A stretch of 64,000 nt of DNA from Imbricaverruca yamaguchii (lineage: Eukaryota; Arthropoda; Thecostraca; Neoverrucidae). Location: NCBI GenBank assembly GCA_034440575.1, contig JAOTOL010001637.1:852501-916500 (forward strand), in the 5' to 3' direction. The translations under genes were made by a program, and so were the position numbers. The notes beneath the pieces were generated by a model. It ran no database searches and was not told the DNA's origin. It saw only the letters and a program-made list of their open reading frames with translations. Of the stretch, positions 50,076-62,504 are shown piece by piece (within the stretch, counting starts at the first letter, position 1; every line of letters starts with the position of its first letter).

Positions 50076-50113
50076 GGTCCCCCGTCACAACTAGCACCGT
50101 GCGACGGGGGACC
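50076..50113 (-). promoter_or_regulatory. Perfect 11-bp hairpin in LINE-D 5'UTR
   Basis: ggtcccccgtc (50076-50086) pairs with gacgggggacc (50103-50113). It is identical in stem to LINE-A and LINE-B although the surrounding 5'UTR has diverged and lost sequence (about 60 bp shorter just upstream). Confidence 0.75.
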
Positions 50114-50434
50114 TCAACCTCCAGGACTCCGTCAACCCCGGGGGCGGACCGAGGTGAGGGGGCGGCTACCCCGATAAAACTGAGCTGGTGGGTATGACCG
50201 GGGAAGTAGTCTGCTTGCTCATAGTACGGATAGTTGGTGTTGCAGGACCAGGTGAAGGACATGTATGTTGAGGTGGGATGGGCATTGGAGTGGGAGCGTG
50301 TGAATGGAAGGACGAGTGATGAACTCTTGGTCTGACCTCTCCCCGGCTTCCTGATGGTCTGGCCGCCGGATCCTTGAGGTACGCAATCCCCCCACCACGA
50401 AAAGGTGATGCCTCGTCGGGGGAGGCAGACCAAC

Positions 50435-51082
50435 CAACAGATGCTACCCCAGGGTGGCGACCGATGTGAACGCCCCCGGATCACACAGGCCATCTGACGA
50501 TAGCTAAGACGGGCGACCGGGTGACCAATCCCGGGATACGTAGGTCACCTGGCACGGCACCCGAGGCAGGGATCGACTGACCGACCGCAGGGGAACACAG
50601 GTCACCTGACAGATGCTAGTTGATATGGGTAGCCGGCTGGATTCGCACGGCTACCTTCATGGACAAGGAAAGCACTCCCACAAAACTCGTTCTCTGAACA
50701 GAGATTACGGCTGCTGCACATGAAATATGATTGCCAACGTAGGCAAACCAAAGGAAAGGAGACTATAATCAAAATGCAAACAAACTACAGACAAACTTAA
50801 GTAAGTACAAGACAAACTTGAAACATTGCTATGGCGACGTTGTGAACGTTTGAAGGGCGTGTCGATCGAGTCGGGTGGGGTCGAATCGGGTCCCATAACT
50901 TAACTTTCGTCCTGATGACCTAAGAGATCGACATGGGGCTAACACCGACATGTCTCAGATGTTTCTATAAATCGGCATGCGGGATGATCTTGTGAACTTA
51001 ATCGGCTCGCGCAATTTTCAGCTCAATCTAACCTCCGGATTCGTAGTTACAGCCCTGGGCATCTTGGACCTCCTAACGTTAT
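50435..51082. other. No gene seen
   Basis: Unrecognised sequence between LINE-D and the CR1-like element. cacaggccatctgac / gtaggtcacctggca / acaggtcacctgaca recur at about 50-60-bp spacing at 50485-50605, a faint tandem array. Confidence 0.45.
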
Positions 51083-51195
51083 GTCATAAAGACATAAAGA
51101 CATAAAGACATAAAAGATTAGTGCAACTATGAGCCACAAGGGTCCTTCTTGGTTGCACTCTGTACACTGAACCAGTTGCCCACCAAATCTGTCAA

Positions 51196-54100
51196 TCAGC
51201 CCTCCCTGTAATACTGAAAAGCAAGCCCTCTATTCTTATAATGATTGTCTATGCTGTTTTTAAAGATGTTCAATGTGCTGCTACTGACGATGTCTTCTGG
51301 CAGCTGGTTCCAGTGTTCTACTACCCTGTTGGTGAAGAAAGTTTGCCTTAACCTTGTTCTGCTGTGGTTAACTTTAATTTTGAATTTATGACCTCTAATT
51401 GCATCATTTCTGTTAAATTCAAACATTTCCCCAAGATATCCCCTCTCCAGACCATGGACAAATTTAAAGACCTCGATGAAATCTCCTCTCAGCCTTCTAT
51501 ATCTAAGTGAAAACATATTCAATTTCTTCAATCTTTCCTCATGTGCCAGGTTGCTTATGCCATTAGCCAATTTTGTAGCCCTCTTTTGCACTCTATCTAA
51601 AAGCCAACAATCTTTTTCATAGCTAGGAGACCAAGCTTGGATGCAGTATTCCAAATGTGGCCTGACGTATGCACAGTAAAGCTTCCTGATCACTTCCTCA
51701 CTTCTGTGTGATACATTCCTATTTATTGCCCCGAGCATTCTCAGTGCCTTCTTCCTGGCTTCCTTGGTCAGTTCTGATGCCCCCAGTTCTGTGTTTAGAA
51801 TAACACCTAAATCCTTCTCCTGTTGAGTCACTAATAGCACTTGGCCACCCATCAAGTATGGAGCCTTCATATGCTGCTTACCTACATGAATGATTTTGCA
51901 CTTCTCAAAATTAAATTTCATTTGCCATTCTTCGGACCACTTCACAAGTTCGTCTTAGTCTTTTTGCAGCGAGATATGCTCATCCTGACCTGTTATTGCC
52001 CTAAAGACCTTCAAATCATCCGCAAATTTCAAAACTTTACTGCTTAGGCCACTTTCAATGTCATTTTACAAATATAATGAACAGTAATGGCCCTAGTACT
52101 GACCCCTGGGGGACTCCACTAAGAACATTTTGCCATGATGACTTTGTACCATTTAGCATCACTCTTTGCTGTCTATCTGAAAGCCACAACTCTATCCATT
52201 TTAAGATGCAACCTGCAATACCATGGGACTGAAACTGTATCATTAACCGTTTATGGGGTACTTTGTCAAAGGCCTTACTAAAGTCAAGATATGCTACATC
52301 AACCTGATTTCCCTGATCAAATTGTTCTGTGGCGAAGTTCAAAAAGTCCAAGAGGTTTGTGAGACACGATCGTCCTTTTCTAAACCCATGTTGAGTACCT
52401 TGAATCAATCTGCTACCTTCCAGATGACTAACTATTCTATCCTTGATAATTGATTCGAGTACCTTGCAGACTAGGGATGTGAGACTTATTGGCCTATAGT
52501 TTTCAACTTTCCCTTTCTCCTTTCTTGAAAATAGGAACTACATTTGCCCTTTTCCAATCGGTTGGAATTTCATTTTGTGAAACTGATCTACAAAATATTA
52601 TACTAAGTGGAAATGCCAGTTCCTTTTCAGTTTCCCGCAACACCCTAGCATAAATTTCATCAGGTCCTGCTGCCTTGTTTGGCTTTATTTTCCTGATATG
52701 ATTGTAAACAACATCACTATCAATGAAATCAACATCATTTGTCAGATCCCATGTCACTGAACTATGGTGTACGGTCGGCAGATTGGTGATATCTTCCAAT
52801 GTAAACACTGATTTGAACTGCTTGCTCAGCTCCTCAACCATCTCACTATCCTCACCCAATGTAGTCCCGTTTACTTCCAGTGCACCAATTGTGCTAGAAA
52901 CTTTACTCAGCTTGTAGAAACTAAAGAACTTTTTACTGTCCCCATTACAGTTTCTAGCTAAATGCAGTTCTTTTGCTCGCTTTGCTGCTCTGGTTTTTTG
53001 CTTCAGTGCCTCTAGCTTTTCGATACGCCTTTAGATTAACGACATTTGAGGCTTCTTTAAAAACTCTAAATGCAGTTTTCTTAGCCTTAATTGCTTTTAT
53101 CAAATCTGGCGTAAGCCATGCTGGCTTTCCTACAACTTCTTTTGCGTCTTTGCTTTTGGGGGACATGTCTAATCTGAGTTTCCTTCAAGTAGGATTTGAA
53201 CTTTCCCCACATTTCACAGGCATTTAAATTGGAGAATTCTTCTTCCCATCTGATGGCACTTAAAGCCGCTCTCATACCGTCAAAGTCTGCTCTGTTGAAA
53301 TTTGGTACCTTTACCGAATTGTCCTTGATAATTTCCCCTACATGTGCCTTGAATCTAACTATGTTATGGTCACTTTTTCCCAGAGTTTCGCCTACAGTCA
53401 AGTCTTGAACCAAGTCACTTAAATCCGAGAATACAATGTCCAAGAATGAACCATGCCTGGTAGGTTCCGATACAAACTGGTGTAAGAACAGGTCCTCAAG
53501 GCAGTTCCTAAACATTTTGCATGATGGGGAGCCAACACCAGCATTTTCATAACCTTTTAGATTAAAGTCACCAAGAATAAGGCACTTCCTCTTAAAGTTT
53601 ATACTGATTTCCTCACAAATCACCTTGTCAAGCTCCAGTTGCTGAAAATGTGGCAGGGTTCCTGATCGGTAGAAAGCTCCTATCCTAAGAGTATTGCTGT
53701 TGCCTTTTTCCCACAGTGACATCAAGCCAAATGGACTCCACAGACACATTTTTATCCCCACCTGCTACCTTTTGAGAACTGAATAAGCTATTCATATAGA
53801 GCATTACACCACCCCCTTTCATTGCTGGACCACTATTGCACGAAAACATATTGTATCCCTGGATCTCATAGTCCTGCAAGTTATCTCCAAAATACCCTTC
53901 ACTGACCCATGCCTCCGTAATGCAAACAAAATCTGGTTCCTCCTCAGCAACATAACACTTGAACTCATCAAATTTGGAACGGATACTCTGAGCATTAAAC
54001 ATCATACACTTAACAAATGCTCCATAACCACCTTTGGCTTTTTCATAGAGGAGTTCTTTTATCACTAGATGAACTATCACTCTGTCCCCTTGAGTTGCTG

Positions 54101-54197
54101 CTGTCCCTATTTGCAGACTTTGAGGTTTTATTGCCTTGGCTGACGCTATTGGAATATTCCTGAGTTGGCAATGCAATTTCATCCCTCCCCACCCCAT
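51196..54197 (-). pseudogene. CR1-like ORF2 (endonuclease-RT), broken
   Basis: From the N-terminus: endonuclease at 53685-54197 (FNAQSIRSKFDEFK, CITEAWV) and 53087-53761 (LILGDFNLKGYENAG, KSDHNIV); linker at 52954-53166 (GKPAWLTPDLIKAIKAKKTA); RT at 52503-52859 (IKPNKAAGPDEIYARVL) and 52061-52408 (GFRKGRSC, YLDFSKAFDKVPHKRL, GVPQGSVLGPLLF). The FADD active site is at about 52015-52026 in a separate frame with a following TAA, and the RT thumb and C-terminus are at 51196-51945 (KDLGVILNTEL, YVRPHLEYCIQAWSP, QKRATKL). Lesions: about five frameshifts or stops. There is no RNase H. Confidence 0.92.
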
Positions 54198-54290
54198 TTC
54201 CTAGTTTCCCTGAAGGACATGCTCGCATACTTTGCCTAACACATGGACCCCCTTCTCAGAAAAGTTCAGGCCATCCCTCTGATAGAGGCC

Positions 54291-54671
54291 CTACGATGCA
54301 TAAACCCTGCTCCACTCGTGTACAAATGTCAAACCTAGCTCATGGCAGAGCTTTCCTACCCTGGCGTTAGCTGCCAGTGCCCTAGAGCTCCACTCAGGGG
54401 ATGCTCTAGCCCTAGGCAAAATTGCTGTTACAATGACTCTATTGGAACCATTCAGGGTGGCCAGAAGGGCCCTGTACTCCCGCAGAAGCTGCTCACTCCT
54501 AGTATGACCTACGTTATTTACCCCTACATGCACTATGACTGTATTAAACTGGTGATCACTGGTGACCTGTGCCACCGCAGGTACCTGACCTGTCACATGA
54601 CCTAGCTTGACGTGAGCCCAGTGAAAATGGAAATGTTTCTTCCCGTCAGAAATTAATGGTGATTTTTTCAA
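54291..54671 (-). pseudogene. CR1-like ORF1 fragment (SGNH/esterase-like)
   Basis: Contains VIVHVGVNNVG, LLREYRALLATL, RVIVTAILPR and ANARVGKLCHELGLTFVHEW. The GVNN/ILPR pattern matches the SGNH-hydrolase-like esterase domain of CR1 ORF1 as I know it (the family motif is GTND/GVND-like). The N-terminal zinc-finger or PHD part is not visible, so the copy is probably truncated near here. Confidence 0.75.
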
Positions 54672-54700
54672 CAGAAGCTTTGGAGATGGGGTTTTTTCTC

Positions 54701-56369
54701 TTAATATTTAAACTTAAACCCACTTGCCGCGTTTGTCAGACCGGTAAGCGCCGCTTGCGTACTAAACCGAAATTTCGTGACGTATTCCTGGACTTTGGAG
54801 GTTTCTTCTCAATAATTTTGATAACCTAAGTTAATTTCCAACTGACGTTACACACCTAAGTATACAAACGTCGGCTCACGGTCTGACCTGTGACAACTCG
54901 AACTACACTCAAATATTAATAGAAAAGTCCCATCTCCAAAACCTTTCCTGTTGAAAGACAAGTTATGAAACATAAATTTTCGATGAAAAAGTTTACTTTT
55001 TTACTGACCACGTGTCAAAATAGGCCACGTAATCTAAGGCCACAAGGCTAGGAAATAAAAAAAGGTGAATACACAAATACATTGAGAGTAATTCTCGTTC
55101 AATTACAACTCGAATGTTAAGCTATTTCATGACAATTCGTTGGTGTTTTTTTTCTTCTCAATCTATAGCTGCTTTAGATATGGTCTTGTACTATGACCTT
55201 ACAAGATGCCAGAGGCTACAACTGCGAGACCATTCGTCAGGTCGAGCTGAAAATTGCACAGGTCAATTCACGTCATCAGATATAGACCGTTTCATAGCAA
55301 AAGCTGACATGTCGCCGATATTTTGTACATATCATGAAGTCGATTTGTCGTGGAATTATCACAGCATACACACACGAGGGGACTAGCTAGGGCTTCGCCG
55401 TCATTGCTTCAGGCAGGGATGGTTATTGGCTTTTTACAACATGCCAAGTGTTTTGTCGCCAATCGCTCACGCAGATTGGTCGCGGGCGAGGAGTAGACTT
55501 CATGCAAGTAACAATGATCTAAAATGCTGGAAGTATAAATCATAAGTTAGAAGATATTCTGGAATCCCCATTTAAATCCGACAGTCCGACGAAACGACAA
55601 CGCGAAATACATTTTGCATTCAAAAGTCACCATCGTCAAGCTTTAATTTAAATAACATCATCCTTCTTGACCGGCTAAAGGTTAAATACAAAAACGTTCA
55701 CAAGCGTATTTGAAAACGTACCTGAAGCCATGTGTGGCTCCAGTATACCGAGGTCAAACCACCACGAGCACAATACTGACTACATGCTTTCACCGTATGA
55801 GTGACTGCCATTTTCACAACTTATCGCCCGAGCACGAACCCACATGCCACCACCTCTTTTACAACCGATAATGCACTGATTATTTGATTTTTAAGGGGGG
55901 ATCAGCTAAGGGGCAGCGAATACCACCATCATTTCACATACAAAACATTTTGTATTGTTTGCATACGTTAACTCATCCTACCTGCGATATTCAGACGCAG
56001 AGTAAGTGAACGAAAATGAAATGCGGCGAGAAAAATCAAAACTATGTCTCGAGTCTTTGATTTCCCATATGTATTAATCATTGCGGTTGTTTGCAGGCAG
56101 TCACGTGGCAGAAACGTCTCGACGTTCAGAGCTCGAAAGGAACGATCACGTGATTAATAGCTAGGGTGACGACCAGTAGCTCGCAGGTGGAGACACTAAA
56201 ACGAAGACAAATTGGCCTGCCATTCTTCGGGCGTACATAATGAAGAGTGAACGAAGTGTGATACGGGTCAGGCGGAGAACAACCTCCTTGCTAACGATAT
56301 TCGCCAATATGATTTCTTAAAGCCTCTACGAGGTATAATTATCTTCAGTCACACATCCGAGTCAAAGCT
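54701..56369. other. No gene seen
   Basis: AT-rich DNA without a recognisable gene or repeat. The only longer frame (55114-55386 plus, 90 codons) has no known motif. Confidence 0.5.
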
Positions 56370-56695
56370 GAGCACATTAGGGTGGCACTTAGTATGAGTG
56401 TGAATTTTCAACGTCTGAATTTCGAACTGCTCATTTGCCTGGTAGTTTGTATGGATGAGGAAACGGTAAATATGAAATTTGAGCCAGATCGGATAATATT
56501 TAGACCTCGCGCCATGACCTTGAAGTTTTATACATACACTAGCTGAAAAACCTATACATTCACTAGCTGAAAATGAAGAAGTAGTAGTGCATATGTACAT
56601 ATGTACATACATATGCTACCCCCTGTAGTGTTTAAATATTCATACCCCTTAAGTTTCGAAACATTGACGGACATTTCTTTTGCAGGTACGAGTCA

Positions 56696-58691
56696 ACAAT
56701 GACGACGAGATCTTCGAGTGAGATATGGCTAATTGGCTCTAACATACCAAAGATTACAAGCAGTAAGCTGCCATCAAAGGGAGATGTCCTTCGCGTTTTC
56801 TTCCACGTCCACCAGGCCGTGAAGGACACTGGTTGTTGCGGCCGCCGTGACGAAGGAGGTCCTCCCGTTCTGGGAGCGGGCCACGATCCCCACTCAGCAT
56901 CCTAAGAACGTCACGCGCAAGTTGCTCGCCCTCCATGCCGAGTGGTGTGCGCTGAGGAAAAATCGCTCCAGGAACAGGCCTGCTGACCAGGCCGCTCAGC
57001 AAGCCTTCCGGGAGGGCCTGAGGGACCTCTTCGATTGTGCAGCATCCGATGCCCTCGTCAGGATCGTCATCGAAGAGGATCGCTAGTTCCTCCTGGCTCA
57101 GCGAGAGAAGAACCGTCTAGGAAGCATGGCTGGCGTAGACCGGAAGCTTACCGACCTGGCGGCATGGAAGGTCGCCTCGTCCAAGTCCGAGGCCGCTCGA
57201 AAGAAAAAGGCTGCGCGGTACGCTGCCGAGGCCACGGCGACAGTGGAGCTCGAAGAGTTCGAAGGTGCTGAACCGGGAGTCAATTCGGCGGTCTCGTCTC
57301 AAGGTCCGGAAGGAGATGGCGGAGGAGATTCGAGTGAAGTTCTCGCCTACTGTCCCGCTAGTGGTCCGCTGGGACGACAAGATTGTGAAGAACCAAGGCG
57401 GCGACAAAGTGGACCCGATCGCTATCATCGTCTCCCGTGAAGGAGTGGACAAACTCCTTGCTGTCCCAAGGTTGGGTATCGGAACTGGCCGTGCGCAGGC
57501 GGACCCCGTCGTTGACGCCCTGCGAGACTGGGACCTGGGCGAAAGAGTCATCAGTCTGTCTTTTGACACGACGGCAGCCAACTCCGGCCAGCACACGAGC
57601 GCCTGCGGGCTGATCGAGGATGCCCTCGGGCGACCGCTTCTCAACTTGGCCTGCTGCCATTACATGCTGGAGTTGGTGGTGGACAAGGCGTTCGTGGAGA
57701 CGATGGGGCAGTCCAAGGAGCCGGACATCGTCATCTTCCAGCGGTTCCAGCAGCAGTGGAAGTTCATCGAGACGACACACGTCAAGCCCTTCATGGCCGA
57801 TGATGCCCCCAGAGAGCTGCTCGACGCCCGAGATGAGCTGATAATCCGATTCACGATGTAGCTGAGCCAGAGACAGCCCCGTGACGATTACCGGGAGCTC
57901 CTGGAGCTCAGCATCACCTGCCTTGGCGGGGTTCCTTCACGAGGAATTCGTTTCCTCAGACCAGGAGCGCTGCATCGAGCACGCTGGATGGCGCGAGTGA
58001 TCTACTCGTTGAAGATCTATCTGTTAAACACGAGGAGTTCGACACCACGAACCGTGAGAAGCGGGGGATCACGCGCTTTGTGCTTTTCTCGCTGCAGCTT
58101 TACGTCCCCGCCTGGTACGAGCTTCCAGTGGTTACGTCGGCTCTCCAGAACGACCTCAGCTTCATGAAGGCGCTCCTGAAGTAAAAGGACCAAGATCCAG
58201 CCATCCCCAAGGCTGCAGCCACCGGCTTCGGCCGTGATCTGTGGTACCTAGGTGAGCACCCTGTGGCGCTGGGGTTGTTTGACGAAGGGGTGCCTCCCGA
58301 AGTGAAGCGGCGGATGCTGGAAGCAATGCGGGACAAGCAGGGTATGGGGAAACACCCCAACAGGCTCACCATGGAGGCGTCCCTGGCTGCCTGGGAGGGG
58401 AAGACTTTGGCCGACTTCTGCAGCACCAACAGCAGGAAGTTGGTAGCGGACCTCGGCATGGCAGATGCTGAGTCCATGGGCGACGATCAAGAGACTTTGA
58501 GCCGGAGCGAAAGCCCGTCTTACCGCTCATGTCGTCAGAGAGCTGCCAGTCTGACCGTGACGAACGACCGGGCAGAGCGGGAAGTGGTGCTAATGCAACA
58601 ATTCAACCTGGACCTCACGACGAATGAGGAGCAGGGCCAGTTCCTCTTTCAGGTGGTGGAGCGGCACCGCCGCGAGCATCCGATGAAGTAG
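56696..58691 (+). pseudogene. hAT-like transposase, broken
   Basis: GC-rich coding remnants in shifting frames: SSKLPSKGDVLRVFFHVH (56760), then EVLPFWERATIPTQHPKNV (56847-57086, ending in TAG), then AQREKNRLGSMAGVDRKLTD, then 57265-57861 with VVRWDDKIV, GEREV-type spacing, ISLSFDTTAANSGQHTSAC and LNLACCHYMLELVVDKAF. The Asp in RWDDK, the Asp in SFDTT and the C..H of LACCHYM resemble the D, D and CxxH landmarks of hAT catalytic cores. The C-terminal part (57862-58691) includes FVLFSLQLYVPAWYE, a TAA near 58182, LGLFDEGVPPEVKRRMLEAM and LADFCSTNSRKL. I recall close relatives as an uncharacterised family abundant in aphids and Hydra. At least four lesions, so not functional. Confidence 0.82.
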
Positions 58692-58693
58692 GC

Positions 58694-59027
<334 letters not shown>

Positions 59028-59040
59028 GGGGGGGGGGGCA

Positions 59041-59230
59041 AGGCCAGGCAGTCCTCTGAGCTGAGTACAGGAAGCCACTGCTGCTGTCAGACGAGACACG
59101 GTGGATGGTTCCCGGGCTGACCCTACGTCCAGCACGTGTCTGTGAGGGTGGGGATGGGGGTAGGGTGGGGGTCGGACAGTCCACTGAGCTGGGCACATGA
59201 AACCAGTACTGCTGTCAGACAGGACACAAT
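59041..59230. repeat. Two-copy about 128-bp repeat
   Basis: cagtcctctgagctgagtac ... ctgctgtcagacgagacac near 59049-59100 is repeated as cagtccactgagctgggcac ... ctgctgtcagacaggacac at 59177-59228. Confidence 0.75.
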
Positions 59231-59514
59231 TAGCTCTTTTTATTCGTGCTGGACGTCGTTGTAGTCATCATAGCAGGCAAATATATATTTTCTGCCATTT
59301 TCGCATGCATTCTTCTGATTCCTGCAAATTTGTAGTTTGCACTGAGAGCTAAAGGGACTAAAGATGACCTAAGTGAGCATTTTCAGCGCAGTTGCACTAG
59401 ACAAGCTTTGATGTTTAACCTGCTAATAGGCAACAATAGGCACAATTTCAAGGTCATGGCACGAGGTCTAAATATTATCCGATCTGGCTGAAATTCCATA
59501 TTTAGAGTTTCCTC

Positions 59515-59575
59515 GTTGGTTGTTGGTTATTTCAGTTTTAGGGCGCATCGACTAGGTGTGGTCATTTAGCGCCCA
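59515..59575 (-). mobile_element. Solo LINE 3'-hairpin insertion (61 bp) with 13-bp TSD
   Basis: The direct repeat ttagagtttcctc at 59502-59514 and 59576-59588 flanks a 61-bp insert within the hAT right end. The left hAT end (56455-56475) lacks the insert, so the empty site is available for comparison. Minus strand: ATGGGCGC, CTA, AATGACCACACC, TAG, TCGAT, GCGCCC, taaaactgaaataaccaac. Both stems are intact. Confidence 0.92.
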
Positions 59576-59774
59576 TTAGAGTTTCCTCATCCATACAAAC
59601 TACCATGCAAATGAGCAGTTCGAAATTTGAAAGTTGAAAAATAAGTGCCACCCCAGAGCACATGTTACACTTCTTTGCCCATCCTATCTTTGCTCATCAC
59701 AAAAAAACGTGCAAAAGATTCAATTTTCAATCACGTAAACAAACAAGGTAACATCTTATTGTTTAAACCAGTGG

Positions 59775-60170
59775 CGTTTGCCAAGCATGCCGTCAAGTTG
59801 TCAGGTTTGCTAGGCATGTCGCCAGATTGTCAGGTTTGCCAGGCATGCCGCCAGTTTGTCAGGTTTGCCAGGCATGCCGCCAGATTGTCAGGTTTGCCAG
59901 GCATGCCGCCAGTTTGTCAGGTTTGCCAGGCATGCCGCCAGATTGTCAGGTTTGCCAGGCATGCCGTCAAGTTGTCAGGTTTGCCAGACATGTCGCCAGA
60001 TTGTCAGGGTTGCCAGGCATGCCGCCAGATTGTCAGGTTTGCCAGGCATGCCGTCAAGTTGTCAGGTTTTCCAGGCATGCCGCCAGATTGTCAGGTTTGC
60101 CAGACATGTCGCCAGATTGTCAGGGTTGCCAGGCATGCCGCCAGATTGTCTGGTGTGCCAGGAACGCTGG
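59775..60170. repeat. 29-bp minisatellite, about 13 copies
   Basis: Unit ccaggcatgccgccagattg followed by tcaggtttg. Variants: gtcaagt for gccagat, gacatgt for ggcatgc. 29 bp is not a multiple of 3, so three frames each read a 29-residue repeat. These are not genes. Confidence 0.95.
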
Positions 60171-61080
60171 GAGATTGCCTGGCTTCGTGTCCGCCTGGGA
60201 AGGTGAGTGACTGACGGAGGTCCGGAAGAGCACAGACACCAGAAATCCGCAAATACGCAGGCTTGTCCTCACTGAAATATCGATTCTGCGGGTGTCATCC
60301 CGGGTGGGGGAGGGGAGTTCGCGACTGGAAATTCGCCAATCGGACGTGGGCGATAAGCCCGGTTTACTTTTATACAGTTCCATTCATTCCTAAAAATGCT
60401 TGAGTAACCGCTGCAGCTGCAAATAAACATGTTTTCACTGCAATACATGCAAGGAATTAAGGAAAACCTTGGTGCACCGAGTTTCAACATTTGATGCCGT
60501 TAGTGCACATACCTCCGTTGTACAAAAAAATATCAAATTTCACACCCCGAAGAAGAAACAAATGATGAACTGGGCGATAGAACTAGCTCAATTATGTTAC
60601 GTTAATAGAGTCATATATCGCATCGGAAACCAGATCAGAACATAGTTTACCATCAGGGCCACATTGGTAGCATCATGTGCAGAAGGCAATATGTCCTAAA
60701 AAAATATCCAGTCATTTCCATTTTAATCAACTGGCAGTAATACATTGAGACTCGTTCATTTCCGCAAGGCTTAAGGCCGTTATTGGTCCCCATAATGCAA
60801 AGGCACCGCTGGAATATGCAAATAATCTAAGTCCTATTGAGTTGAAGCAATAACAAAGCAAAAACGAAAGGAACAATGGATCAGCCATCCATGGATTAGC
60901 CTTGCAATAGACATTATCACGCTGCAGAAATCATAACAAAAACATCCATCGCCTTCAATGATTCAGAGCTTACAACACCTATTTGTCACATAATGAATTG
61001 AGCATTCATCAACTGAGCGACAGATGAGTATTCCTCGTGGCCCGTGTTCGCCGTAGTGAAAACGCTCCCATGCCAAACTA
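60171..61080. other. No gene seen
   Basis: No recognisable gene or repeat. Confidence 0.5.
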
Positions 61081-61156
61081 GGCGCGCCAGTGCGTGTTGC
61101 CAGTGCGTATTGCCAGTGCGTGTTGGCGGTGCGTGTTGGCGGTGCGTGTTGCCAGT
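61081..61156. repeat. 13-bp tandem repeat, short block
   Basis: About five units of gtgcgtgttg(cc/gc)(a/g), the same repeat as at 61937-62407, 0.8 kb away. It is followed by agtcggttttacagcggcaa, and the larger block is preceded by a similar string on the other strand sense (ttccgctgtaaaaccgaata at 61917), so the two blocks share an inverted flank. Confidence 0.85.
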
Positions 61157-61936
61157 AGTCGGTTTTACAGCGGCAATTTGCTCCCATATCTACTATCCTT
61201 TGAGCCTTCCAGATCATTCCTTCTTTCAGCTAAATATTCCAGACATGAACTAAACAAATACATCGAAAAGCTTATAATATTCTTAAGAATTGGTTTCAAT
61301 CAATCTTCACAGATTTTTCACTGGAAAAGTGTTTTTCATGGTGAGAATTAAACGATTTTAGACGGATCTCTTTACTATAATTTTCCATAAACCATTTTAT
61401 ATTCCGAGACCTATATCCCAATAGATGGCAAGTAAGCAGTCGGTCGGTGCGTATGCGTTCTACCCATGGGGTGTGTTGTTAATATTTAATAGTTGTGCGG
61501 TGTGAGGATGTCGGGAGTATCAGGTATGGATCGATAAACTTGGTAGACATCGATTAAGTATACTTGTGTTGTTATTTTATCTGCCGTAGCTCAGGAAGTT
61601 GGCTTACAACCGCATCCTTCGCTAATTTAACCATTGCACCAATTTGCTCTCTGGCATTCAATCGTCGGCTGCCATATACAATAGAGCTGAGTGTAGTTTC
61701 CACGTAAATCAGAAAGCGGATTGCAATTTACTGATGTTCGTAAGTTTAATTTTAGTTATTTCAACATCGTCCATAGCAAAACCTATTTCGTTATTAAAAC
61801 TGATGTAATAATTATATTTAGTGGTCGCTTTTAATGTACGCGGATCATTATGCCAGGTCTTCTCCCTCTATCTCGTCCCAGGTCTCTTTCCTGAGGCCTG
61901 GGACCTGCGAGCAAAGTTCCGCTGTAAAACCGAATA
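61157..61936. other. No gene seen
   Basis: AT-rich DNA between two blocks of the same 13-bp repeat. Its borders are inverted (gtcggttttacagcggcaat at 61158 and cgctgtaaaaccgaatagtg at 61920). Confidence 0.5.
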
Positions 61937-62407
61937 GTGCGTGTTGGCGGTGCGTGTTGCCAGTGCGTGTTGGCGGTGCGTGTTGCCAGTGCGTGTTGCC
62001 AGTGCATGTTGGCGGTGCATGTTGGCGGTGCGTGTTGCCGGTGCGTGTTGGCGGTGCGTGTTGCCGGTGCGTGTTGGCGGTGCGTGTTGCCGGTGCGTGT
62101 TGGCGGTGCGTGTTGCCGGTGCGTGTTGCCAGTGCGTGTTGGCGGTGCGTGTTGCCAGTGCGTGTTGCCGGTGCGTGTTGCCGGTGCGTGTTGCCGTTGC
62201 GTGTTGCCGGTGCGTGCTGGCGGTGTGTGTTGCCGGTGCGTGTTGCCAGTGCATGTTGGCGGTGCGTGTTGGCGGTGCGTGTTGCCAGTGCGTGTTGCCG
62301 GTGCGTGTTGCCGGTGCGTGTTGGCTGTGCGTGTTGCCAGTGCGTGTTGGCGGTGCGTGTTGCCAGTACGTGTTGGCGTTGCGTGTTGCCAGTGCGTGTT
62401 GTCAGTG
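61937..62407. repeat. 13-bp minisatellite (gtgcgtgttgcca), about 36 copies
   Basis: Units gtgcgtgttgcca, gtgcgtgttgccg and gtgcgtgttggcg alternate irregularly. 13 bp gives open frames with 13-residue repeats on both strands (Cys/Val-rich plus, His/Thr-rich minus), which I treat as artefacts. Confidence 0.95.
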
Positions 62408-62504
62408 CACCGACTGGACACAGTCGCAGCTCGGCCGTCGCTCGGAAGTAGCCGCGGTTCGCGGCTGCGGCGTTACCACGAGCGCGTCATGGGAGGCCGT
62501 ACTG

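Larger units (their letters stand above)
44688..50424 (-). mobile_element. LINE-D: decayed I-like LINE (5.7 kb, 10-bp TSD)
   Basis: Flanked by gcagaccaac at 44678-44687 and 50425-50434. It has the same order as LINE-B: 5'UTR with the conserved hairpin, ORF1, ORF2, and a 3'UTR with the terminal hairpin at 44695-44750. It is about 1 kb shorter than LINE-B, partly from an internal deletion in RT and a shorter 3'UTR. Many frameshifts, so it is clearly dead. Confidence 0.92.
51083..54700 (-). mobile_element. CR1-like LINE, nearly complete, decayed
   Basis: Minus-strand LINE with a partial esterase-like ORF1 (54291-54671), ORF2 pieces (51196-54197) and a 3' tail of four 8-bp repeats (tcataaag on the plus strand, 51083-51115). 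A short octamer tail and an ORF1 esterase are CR1-clade traits. It is of a different family from the hairpin LINEs (no RNase H, no terminal hairpin). I did not resolve the 5' limit or TSD. Confidence 0.88.

Noticed and set aside
59775..60170. CRISPR array (29-bp repeats)
   Set aside because: Units are contiguous with no unique spacers, and the context is eukaryotic.
59645..60214. Cys-rich 189-codon repeat protein
   Set aside because: A 29-bp repeat opens three frames with the same 29-residue pattern, so no frame is favoured.
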